NCBI GenBank assembly: GCA_947571515.1
Contig: CANOYI010000003.1
Location: 1-39,189 of the forward strand
Length of the DNA stretch: 39,189 nt
Source: an uncultured Clostridium sp.
GTDB taxonomy: Bacteria > Bacillota > Clostridia > TANB77 > CAG-508
Reading direction: 5' to 3'
The translations under genes and the position numbers were made by a program. Shown here piece after piece: positions 32,671 through 39,189 of the stretch. Under the pieces are notes generated by a model. The model was not told the DNA's origin and ran no database searches. It saw only the letters and a list, made by a program, of their open reading frames with translations. Position 1 is the stretch's first letter. Every line of letters starts with the position of its first letter.

Positions 32671-33066
32671 CTAATTCTCCTTTGCGACAATTGTAGAAAG
32701 CTCTACATTCTCTTTTTTTCCTTTAAACATATATTGAATTTGTACCGTAATCTTTTTTACAATATCTGGTTCTTTGGTTGAATCTATATCATGATAATCT
32801 TCCACGATTATCGTTCGATAATATCCTTGTTGTACCTCTGTTGTGTTTCGATATGCTGTATCTTCTGTGGTAATATCATCCCATGTTTTATTTTTAATGG
32901 TTTCAATTTCCAATATCGCAATTTCGGTTGCTTTTGATTTTAATTCTATTTCTTTAGAAGAACTATTAACACGAGAAGATAAGGCTGCTATAAATGATAC
33001 AAATATAGTAATTACAATAACTGATATTGCTATATCAATACCTGTATATCCTTTTTCACTTTTCAT
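32671..33066 (-). CDS. minor prepilin-like protein with Asp at position 5
   Basis: The 131-residue product begins MKSEKG-YTGIDIAISVIVITIFVSFIAAL, a class III leader with a Gly cleavage site and a hydrophobic helix. Its fifth mature residue is Asp. The domain that follows (RVNSSSKEIELKSKATEIAI, then TVQIQYMFKGKKENV) resembles GspI/PilV-like minor pilins. The ATG at 33066 has AAAGGAATGG upstream. It overlaps no gene and ends two bases before the next start. Confidence 0.75.
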   Translation of the reverse strand: MKSEKGYTGIDIAISVIVITIFVSFIAALSSRVNSSSKEIELKSKATEIAILEIETIKNKTWDDITTEDTAYRNTTEVQQGYYRTIIVEDYHDIDSTKEPDIVKKITVQIQYMFKGKKENVELSTIVAKEN

Positions 33067-33110
33067 TTTTATTTCCATTCCTTTCGAAATCATTTAAATG
33101 TTTCTATTTT

Positions 33111-33148
33111 TATATAATAGGAAGTTTTCAGAGAACTTTCATATCATA
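33111..33148 (-). repeat. hairpin overlapping the prepilin-peptidase stop codon
   Basis: TATATAATAGGAAGTT and a partly paired GAACTTTCATATCATA form a hairpin similar in sequence to that at 25733-25770 in the rpsB-tsf gap. The peptidase stop codon (33139-33141) lies in its stem. Confidence 0.5.
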
Positions 33149-33571
33149 TCAAAAAATAACACAATTACCAACGTAATCATATTAAATATTCCTAAAAAGA
33201 ATCCAATACTTAATTGATTTGCTATCTGTTTTTCTGACTTCTTATTACTTATTTTCTCCTTTATTTTATAGAACACTAAATAAAAGAAAATAGCAAATAG
33301 TGCGGATATAAGTCCTTCTTTCGTAATATATCCTCCTGTAAAAATCATCATAGTAACAATCATTAGTAATATTCCTGTAACATAACTATTTTTAGCATAT
33401 TTTTTCAAGGTGACTGTATCTAAAATTAAAATAATTATGTATAAGATTAAATATATACCATATCTATATATATTAGTTTGTCCTACTATGTATAGATATA
33501 CCATATACATAATAGATATTATAATCCCATAAATAGACACCCATTTATCTATTTTTCGATTTTCCTTATCA
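33139..33571 (-). pseudogene. prepilin peptidase, C-terminal part (after frameshift)
   Basis: In the frame after the shift the sequence reads IDKENRKIDKWVSIYG, aligning with the first catalytic-Asp region of A24 peptidases, followed by five or so membrane helices. The second catalytic motif, normally GxGDxK, appears as TGGYITKEGL, with no Asp at the expected place. As an independent gene it would need the GTG at 33540. Together with the N-terminal part it makes about 268 residues, the usual peptidase length. The missing second Asp suggests reduced or lost peptidase activity, or an unusual variant. Confidence 0.7.
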
Positions 33572-33946
33572 ATTCCGACAAATCAAAATAATAAAAGTCA
33601 TGTATAAGATTAAGAAACAATACTGTGCCACCATTATGCCATTTAAATTTTCCATATTGAATTTCATCAAAAAAGCAATTAATACAAATAACATTCCTGA
33701 AAGCATTTCTAAAATAAGATATCTGGGTCTTATTTTTTGTTTACAATATCTACATTTTCCTTTTAAAAATAAATAACTGATAATTGGAATTAAGTCTAAA
33801 AAGCCTAATTTGTGATTACAATTAGGACAATATGAATGGGTATGTATAATATCTTGTCTCTTTGGAATCCTATATACTGCTAACGTATAAAAGCTACCAA
33901 ATAAGGTTCCTATCATAAATAATAATAAGTAAAGAAATAAATTCAT
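33569..33946 (-). pseudogene. prepilin peptidase (type 4, A24), N-terminal part
   Basis: Prepilin peptidases cut the leader from pilins and N-methylate the new end. This part has the first membrane helix (FLYLLLFMIGTLFGSFYTLAVYRIP), and the cytoplasmic zinc-type loop with CPNC and CRYC separated by LGFLDLIPIISYLFLKGK, then RYLILEMLSG and another helix. The frame stops at TGA (33569) directly after ILICRN. The coding sequence TGTCGGAATTGAT would read on correctly as ICRID if one G at 33575-33576 were absent. AAAGGAAAAAAC precedes the ATG. It follows the pilin gene with a hairpin between. Confidence 0.85.
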
Positions 33947-33978
33947 GTTTTTTCCTTTTCTAGCTTATTTTAAATCTA

Positions 33979-34005
33979 GCCTTACACACATAGTGTGCGT
34001 AAGGC
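33979..34005 (-). terminator. hairpin between the major pilin and prepilin peptidase genes
   Basis: GCCTTACGCACAC and GTGTGTAAGGC form a strong stem with a TAT loop. It lies 23 bases past the pilin stop codon. The U-run is weak, so partial termination or pilin-mRNA protection is likely, giving more pilin than peptidase. Confidence 0.6.
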
Positions 34006-34027
34006 CATTTTGTTATTATTTAAAAAT

Positions 34028-34618
34028 CTATACACCTGGTGTTGTATTTGTATCTGAATCTGGTGTTGTTGTTCCTGGTGTAGTTGTCGTTAGCGCATGT
34101 GAGGCTTCATCTACATCAAAACGATAAGATGCTGTACGTCCTGAGCTAGCAAGATCGATTATTCCACAAACTTGTCCATCTGTTGATGGTGCTAGTGGTG
34201 TTTCTGATTCAGTACCTACAAGGATAGCTGCAGCTTTACATTTCATAAAAATTCCAGTAGCTTTACCAGTAGTTGTATCTGTTTCTAATTCAATCGTCCA
34301 TTCAGAACCATTACCAGCAAAACCATGTAAATCTCTATCAACTAACGCTCTAAGAGCTTCGGAATTTGTAGTTGAAGTTGCATTATAAGCTGTATCATTA
34401 GCAAGATGAGCAGCAATTTCAGTTCTTACTGCCATGTAAGCAAGTCTCATTTGTTCATCTGCTTCACGATAAGCAGTATTAGATCTAGCTTTTTGTGCAT
34501 TCGTAATGATACCGTTATCCCCTGTTAGCATAGCAATACCTATCCCCGCTAAAATTAATAATACGATGATTGTGATTACTAATGCGATTAAAGTAATACC
34601 CTTTTGATTTTTCATCAT
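34028..34618 (-). CDS. major type IV pilin-like protein
   Basis: The 196-residue product has a short leader, MKNQKG, a cleavage site and the helix ITLIALVITIIVLLILAGIGIAML. This is the prepilin motif common in clostridia, but the fifth mature residue is Ala instead of Glu. A pilin-type alpha-beta domain follows, with two cysteines (MKCK and QVCG), and a Thr/Pro-rich tail (about 180-196). The gene is more GC-rich (about 35-43% in 60-base samples) than its neighbours, as highly expressed or surface-exposed genes may be. AAGGAGG precedes the ATG pair (34618 or 34615). The position and abundance-type RBS suggest the main pilin. Confidence 0.85.
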   Translation of the reverse strand: MMKNQKGITLIALVITIIVLLILAGIGIAMLTGDNGIITNAQKARSNTAYREADEQMRLAYMAVRTEIAAHLANDTAYNATSTTNSEALRALVDRDLHGFAGNGSEWTIELETDTTTGKATGIFMKCKAAAILVGTESETPLAPSTDGQVCGIIDLASSGRTASYRFDVDEASHALTTTTPGTTTPDSDTNTTPGV

Positions 34619-34693
34619 GTTTTTCCTCCTTTTTATTATAAAATATATCTTTTTGACTTATATGAATTGAATCCATATAACGTTAATAACAAA

Positions 34694-35251
34694 TTATTTA
34701 GTTCCTTTATCTTGGAAGAAATGTCCTCCTTCAGATGTTGTTGCATTTTGCTGTGTTGTCGTAGATGGCGGACTTTCCAAACTAGATTGTGAGCTTGAAA
34801 TCGATGTATTTGTTGTACTTGAAGTCGCTGAATTATTATTCCCATTACTTGTAGTTGTTTTATTTTCTTGCACTTGATTGTCTTCTATCTGAACATTTGA
34901 TGTAGAAGAATTTGCTGTTGTGGTATCTGTTCCATTTGTTGTTGTAGTACCTGTCGTCGTTGTTTCATAAGAAGAAAATGGATTTGCTTTTCCTGGTTTA
35001 TAATCTTGTATACTCGTATAATTATTTAAATCTGTTGCATCCACTTCATAGGTCATAATAATTTGACTTTCATCAATATCTGAACTATTTGCCAATTCTT
35101 TCTTCACATCATCTGGTGTTGAATAAGATACTGGGTTTGGTATTGTTTTCGTCATAGGAACATATTCATACAATAAAATTCCTAGTGACAAAATAATTGC
35201 CAAACATAATAACAACATAATAATGATTTCTTTTACAATTGATTTAGCCAT
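34694..35251 (-). CDS. membrane-anchored, low-complexity pilus accessory protein (PilP-like)
   Basis: The 185-residue protein has one N-terminal membrane helix (about 8-30), then a region to about 90 that ends DYKPGKANPFSSY, a little like the NPF/DPF segment of PilP, and a long Thr/Ser/Asn/Gln-rich tail (about 95-185). The gene position after the PilO-like gene also fits PilP. As no secretin is present in a monoderm, its partner is unclear. The PilP link is an inference from position and a short motif. Confidence 0.6.
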   Translation of the reverse strand: MAKSIVKEIIIMLLLCLAIILSLGILLYEYVPMTKTIPNPVSYSTPDDVKKELANSSDIDESQIIMTYEVDATDLNNYTSIQDYKPGKANPFSSYETTTTGTTTTNGTDTTTANSSTSNVQIEDNQVQENKTTTSNGNNNSATSSTTNTSISSSQSSLESPPSTTTQQNATTSEGGHFFQDKGTK

Positions 35252-35270
35252 ATTTCTCTCCTTTATCGAT

Positions 35271-36032
35271 TTAATGAATTGTCACATCATTGAATAAATT
35301 TCCTGTGACATTTACCTCATTTTTTATTGCGTTACTTTTTTTAGTAGAATTTGTACTATTGGTGTTAGTTTTATTATTCTTGCTGTCGTTCGTACTGGTT
35401 GTATTATTACTATTATCGGTATCTTCTGTTTCTTCCTCTGTTTCACTAGTTTCTGATATTTCCTTTATCGCAATCCCCTTACATAGAAATGTTGCTTGTA
35501 AATTATTACCTGAAGATGGTGTCATTTTGAACTCTTCAATTTGGAAACCTAATGTACTGTCATTTTCAATGTCTGATATAAAATCTGTGATGGAAATATA
35601 ACTACCATTCACTGTAAATTTTAAATCGTAAATATCATTTGTATCGCCCTGCACAATGTCCATTTTTATAATAGCACCTTCACTTGTTGCATAATTTCCC
35701 AATTTAACCCACAACGCTTCAATTTCATATCTTTCAATCTGACCAGCAACTTGTACATCCTCTTCTGAACTTATTTGCGTTATTTCTTCATAATCTTCTT
35801 TGGCCTCTTTTAATTTCTTACTACTCTCTTGTACCGTGACTAATGCCTGTCTATATTCTTTTTCTGCCAATTTACTAGCCTCTTGTATTTTGGTATCTAA
35901 TTGACTATTTTTGGTTTTCATTCCTGCATAGCTAAGCACTTCTATGTTTCCTACCTCAAAGCCATTCAAACCAATGTAGATAGCTAGCGCTAATAATAAT
36001 CCAATTAGAATTAACATTAATAGTTTTTTCAT
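35271..36032 (-). CDS. pilO: PilO-like pilus alignment protein
   Basis: PilO-type proteins form the membrane alignment complex with PilM and PilN. The 253-residue product has an N-terminal helix (about 4-22), a coiled coil (about 45-90), and a ferredoxin-like domain (about 110-190: YDLKFTVNGSYISITDFISDIEND is the PilO-type core). A low-complexity Asn/Thr/Ser/Lys tail follows (about 200-245). Its ATG overlaps the end of the PilM-N gene by four bases (ATGA), so translation is coupled. Confidence 0.75.
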   Translation of the reverse strand: MKKLLMLILIGLLLALAIYIGLNGFEVGNIEVLSYAGMKTKNSQLDTKIQEASKLAEKEYRQALVTVQESSKKLKEAKEDYEEITQISSEEDVQVAGQIERYEIEALWVKLGNYATSEGAIIKMDIVQGDTNDIYDLKFTVNGSYISITDFISDIENDSTLGFQIEEFKMTPSSGNNLQATFLCKGIAIKEISETSETEEETEDTDNSNNTTSTNDSKNNKTNTNSTNSTKKSNAIKNEVNVTGNLFNDVTIH

Positions 36033-37642
36033 GGCAAATCTCCTTCTATTTTAACAGTAACCGCGTTATTATCTTTTTGCCCAGCTGTTGATATTACATT
36101 CGTTAAAATCACATCTGTTTTTATCTTGGCTTTTAAATATCCCAATTGTTCATATTTATTAGATCTGGCATTGATAACGATATGGGTATCAGATGGATTT
36201 TCAATGGATGTCAACTGAACATTCTCTGGTACGATTGACATGATTTGGTTTAATAAGTTTGGTATGGCATTTCTAGTTTTATTTTGATCGGTTATTTTAT
36301 TATTGGCATCCTCTAGGCTTTTTATCATAGCAGTATATTCATTAATTTTACTATTCATTTTTTCGTTGTCACTATTAGCCAGTGCTATTTGCTCTCTAGT
36401 AGATGTAATATATTCATCTGCCTCATGTCTTTTACTATTTATCTGACTAGCTAACATTCCAGAAAATCCAGTATAGATAACAACTAGTAATAAAAGTGCC
36501 ATAGCAACTCTTAAAAATCCAGTTTCCACTTTATCTAATGGTTGTCCTAAATCCCAATTAAGGGATCCACCTCTTACTCCATTTCCTATACTACCTAAAT
36601 CAACATCTAATTTTAATAAATCAGGAAGTTTTTCACCAAAATTTTGGTTTCTAAAGTTTAAACCTGCAATTCCTTCTCCCACTCCCATCATTCCTAAAGC
36701 AATAGCAGAATTCACTTCCATATAATCTTTAATACTAATATCACTTGTCATTCCAATAAAATATGGTTTTAATAATTCACATTCTACCTCTTCTAAATAT
36801 TCTTGAAAATATAAATCAATGTTATTAATTAATGCTGCTGTACCAGTGATATAAACTTTTTTTATACTACTTCCATAACTATTTATAATATTTCTTATTT
36901 TGCCTACTATTGTATAAAGTGTTGGCATAATATCTTCTAAATAATTGGATTGTTGTTCTTGTAATTCTCTTCCTTCAGATGTATAAATTGTTGTATTTTT
37001 ACAAATTTCATAAGAATTTAAATAAGAATTCTCTTTCAAGTTTATTTTAGCTAAGAAATCCTTACTTCCTTGTTCTATTTTATCTACACTATGAATTTTG
37101 CTATCTAGTATAGTTGTTACTATTGTGCTATCTTCCATATTAACAACAATAGCATTTTCATTTTTACCTATATCAATTAAATTTGGAATGGCCATAGAAA
37201 TTGGAGATACATTAGAAACTTTATACCCTTCTACTTGTTGTATTGTTTTATTTAGTTCCATTTTGTTTTCTGCAATGTGAATCACTCTTATTTTATCATC
37301 ATATGTTCCTGCTACTGCATATCTACTTTCAAATATATTAGAATCATATCCCATTTCTGCACAATAAGCTTCGAACTCTGTTTGAACGGCTTTTTGTAAA
37401 TCATTTTTTGTCAATAGTGCAAACATATTAAAGTAGTTATACATTTCTTCGGACAAATTAATACTAATTGGTGTTTTTTGGCTGTATGTTTCTTGAATTA
37501 CTTGTTCAATAGCAGGTCCAATTTTATCATAGAATTTGATTCCAAATGCTTCCACTTTGATTGTGTTACGTCCTTTTGAAACTTTTGCATATTTAATTAA
37601 ATGTTCTTCAATGTATAGCCCTAGGCAACTAGCATTCGCCAT
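36029..37642 (-). CDS. PilM-PilN fusion protein
   Basis: The 537-residue product joins two proteins that are usually separate. Residues about 1-335 are an actin-like PilM domain (LGLYIEEHLIKYAKV, then NAIVVNMEDSTIVTTI, VYITGTAALINNIDLY and NSAIALGMMG). Residues about 385-535 are PilN: a membrane helix (VAMALLLLVVIYTGFSGML), a coiled coil, and a small domain (IVPENVQLTSIENP, then HIVINARSNKYEQLGYL). In the classical system PilM binds the PilN N-terminal peptide in the cytoplasm; here the linker (about 340-385) would do this in cis. The start at the second ATG (37642) has AGGAG six bases upstream. Confidence 0.85.
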   Translation of the reverse strand: MANASCLGLYIEEHLIKYAKVSKGRNTIKVEAFGIKFYDKIGPAIEQVIQETYSQKTPISINLSEEMYNYFNMFALLTKNDLQKAVQTEFEAYCAEMGYDSNIFESRYAVAGTYDDKIRVIHIAENKMELNKTIQQVEGYKVSNVSPISMAIPNLIDIGKNENAIVVNMEDSTIVTTILDSKIHSVDKIEQGSKDFLAKINLKENSYLNSYEICKNTTIYTSEGRELQEQQSNYLEDIMPTLYTIVGKIRNIINSYGSSIKKVYITGTAALINNIDLYFQEYLEEVECELLKPYFIGMTSDISIKDYMEVNSAIALGMMGVGEGIAGLNFRNQNFGEKLPDLLKLDVDLGSIGNGVRGGSLNWDLGQPLDKVETGFLRVAMALLLLVVIYTGFSGMLASQINSKRHEADEYITSTREQIALANSDNEKMNSKINEYTAMIKSLEDANNKITDQNKTRNAIPNLLNQIMSIVPENVQLTSIENPSDTHIVINARSNKYEQLGYLKAKIKTDVILTNVISTAGQKDNNAVTVKIEGDLP

Positions 37643-37738
37643 CATTTTCTCCTTTTTTAATTAATATATATTTTTATTTTTTACAAATTTACAAAATTCA
37701 TACTTGAATATTTTACACATTTCTTCAAATATATTTAT

Positions 37739-37766
37739 ATTTTATCTTTATCTGCCAAAAAGTCAA
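37739..37766 (-). promoter_or_regulatory. likely promoter of the pilus operon
   Basis: TTGACT (37761-37766) and TAAAAT (37739-37744) on the minus strand, with a 16-base spacer, about 95 bases before pilM-N. No other promoter of this quality was found within the operon. Confidence 0.5.
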
Positions 37767-37822
37767 TATTTTTAACACACTTGTAAAGAAAACGTAATAT
37801 TTCTGTAATACTATTTTAAATA

Positions 37823-39118
37823 TTATTTTTTTCGTATTTTACAAATAAAAAAACCATCGGCTTTCTCGTTTTGATAAGTCTGCTTACTCTCTTCTATTTC
37901 AAAATCCGAATGATTTGTAACAAATTTGTAAACTACTTCTTCATTCTCTTCTTTTAGGATGCTACAAGTTGAATATACCATCTTCCCGCCTGATTTCAAA
38001 TATTTCGAACAATTTCCCAATATTTTTTCTTGAATTCCAGTTATTTCTGCTATATCTTCTTCTTTTCTCTTCCATTTAATATCTGGCTTTCTCTTTAATA
38101 CGCCAATCCCTAAGCATGGCACATCTAGTAGAATTTTGTCGAAATATTGATGATACGCCTCTTCATAAATAGTAGCATCTTTTACTTCTGCGTGTATAAT
38201 ATCAATCCCTAACCTCTGTGCTGCTTTCTCTACTAATTTGACTCTATGTTCATGTAAATCCCATGCTGTAATTTCTCCTTGATTTTTCATTAATTCTGCC
38301 ATATAGGTAGTCTTTCCTCCCGGGCTACTACACGCATCTAATACTTTTTCATGGCATTGTGGATTTAAAAATTTTGCAATATATCCAGCCATCTCATCTT
38401 GAATCGTAAATTTTCCCTCTTGAAAAGATTTTATTTGCTCTATGTTTTTTGCTCCTTTTAATTGTATAAAATTTTCTATCTCGGCATTTTCCGCTTCTAT
38501 TCTCTCTTTCCCTAATTTCTCTATCAAAGATTTCTCATCCATTTTCAAAGTATTTACTCTAACATATAACTTTGGTCTTAAATTAGAAGCCTGACAAATC
38601 TGTTCCACCTTTTCAGCCGTATTTTGTTTTAATAATCTCTCTACAATCCATACTGGCATAGAAGTTGTTTTAGAAATTCTTTCCATATCATCCTTTATGT
38701 CAAAAAGTGCTTCATAATCCTTCTTTTCTACTTTTCTAAGAATCGCATTCACAAAATTGCTACTTGCCTTATGACCATATCGTTTTGCTAAATTAACTCC
38801 TTCATTCACAGCAGCTGACTTTGGAACTTTATCCAAAAACAAAATCTGATAAATACTCATTCTTAGAATATTTAAAATCCAAGGAGATATTTTCTTTATT
38901 CTTATATTAGAATACTTTTTAATTATTTCATCAATTGTTAATCGCCAAGAAATTGTACCATAAACAATTTCAGAAATAAAACCGACATCTCTTTGTTCCA
39001 TTTTAGCTGGCTCTTTTCTTGCTTCTTGCAATGTTTCATCTAAAGCAATATTACAATAGGCTCCATTTTTATCAATATTATAAAGCACCTTCAATGCCAT
39101 TTCTCTCACTTTATCCAT
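37823..39118 (-). CDS. rsmB: 16S rRNA (cytosine-967-C5)-methyltransferase
   Basis: RsmB methylates C967 of 16S rRNA. The 431-residue protein has an N-terminal NusB-like domain (about 1-135), then the RNA-methylase domain with DACSSPGGKTTYMAELM (SAM binding, near 256), DVPCLGIG (near 318) and the catalytic cysteine region YSTCSILKEENEEVV (near 375). I chose the ATG at 39118, with AAAGGAAAAGATAGG upstream; the frame extends to 39145 into the GTCCCC repeat. Confidence 0.95.
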   Translation of the reverse strand: MDKVREMALKVLYNIDKNGAYCNIALDETLQEARKEPAKMEQRDVGFISEIVYGTISWRLTIDEIIKKYSNIRIKKISPWILNILRMSIYQILFLDKVPKSAAVNEGVNLAKRYGHKASSNFVNAILRKVEKKDYEALFDIKDDMERISKTTSMPVWIVERLLKQNTAEKVEQICQASNLRPKLYVRVNTLKMDEKSLIEKLGKERIEAENAEIENFIQLKGAKNIEQIKSFQEGKFTIQDEMAGYIAKFLNPQCHEKVLDACSSPGGKTTYMAELMKNQGEITAWDLHEHRVKLVEKAAQRLGIDIIHAEVKDATIYEEAYHQYFDKILLDVPCLGIGVLKRKPDIKWKRKEEDIAEITGIQEKILGNCSKYLKSGGKMVYSTCSILKEENEEVVYKFVTNHSDFEIEESKQTYQNEKADGFFICKIRKK

Positions 39119-39136
39119 CCTATCTTTTCCTTTCTT

Positions 39137-39169
39137 CGTCCCCACTGGTTCCGGGTTTAAATGGGGACG
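39137..39169. repeat. GTCCCC hairpin repeat, copy 3
   Basis: On the plus strand it reads CGTCCCCACTGGTTCCGGGT then TTAAATGGGGACG, an inverted repeat at its ends. It is in opposite orientation to the copies at 14165 and 22481, and lies just upstream of rsmB. Confidence 0.8.
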
Positions 39170-39189
39170 TTTCTTATTTTTATAATTAA

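Noticed and set aside
1-39189. tRNA, rRNA or CRISPR arrays
   Set aside because: None was seen apart from the tRNA-like ends of tmRNA.

Overview
The window is AT-rich DNA with dense, short-spaced genes, strong AGGAGG-type ribosome binding sites, TTGaca/TATAAT promoters and the standard stop codons (TGA is used as stop). Together with the genes found (tmRNA, a secretin-less type IV pilus cluster, ROK glucokinase, the rpsB-tsf-pyrH-frr block), this points to a low-GC Firmicute, most likely an uncultured gut-type Clostridia; the genus cannot be read from the sequence. Almost every gene lies on the minus strand.

Left end (1-9657): tmRNA with its own promoter, then an M14 zinc carboxypeptidase gene on the plus strand. 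That gene is split by an 8.26-kb integrated element (651-8915) placed exactly inside its zinc-binding HANE motif. The element encodes a large serine recombinase at its left end, a gene II/X-like replication initiator at its right end, a small resolvase with a six-half-site res-like region, an orphan half-size HsdS-type specificity protein under an operator-bearing promoter, and several small unknown proteins. Precise attL and attR junctions with mirror-image arms can be read. No relaxase, transposase or capsid gene was recognised, so its transfer route is open.

Middle accessory block (9699-14133): an uncharacterised protein, a secreted DNA/RNA non-specific endonuclease, a two-gene restriction-modification operon (D12-class adenine methylase plus PD-(D/E)xK endonuclease), two small overlapping genes and a YgjV-like membrane protein.

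Housekeeping block (14251-27811, read right to left): ROK glucokinase, rpsB, tsf, a small membrane protein, pyrH, frr, polyprenyl synthase, uppS, cdsA, rseP, glgP, purA. It couples translation, UMP synthesis, isoprenoid carrier-lipid and CDP-diacylglycerol synthesis. Many intergenic gaps here are filled with hairpin or inverted-repeat elements of several families that share GGGGAC-type ends; two of them supply the stop codon of the upstream gene.

Right end (28050-37766): one type IV pilus operon in the order pilM-N fusion, pilO-like, a PilP-like anchor, major pilin, prepilin peptidase (frameshifted), two minor prepilins, pilB, pilT, pilC. Then rsmB and one more hairpin repeat. Three genes (the M14 peptidase, cdsA, prepilin peptidase) carry single-base +1 frameshifts, each beside a CGG; sequencing error has to be considered.
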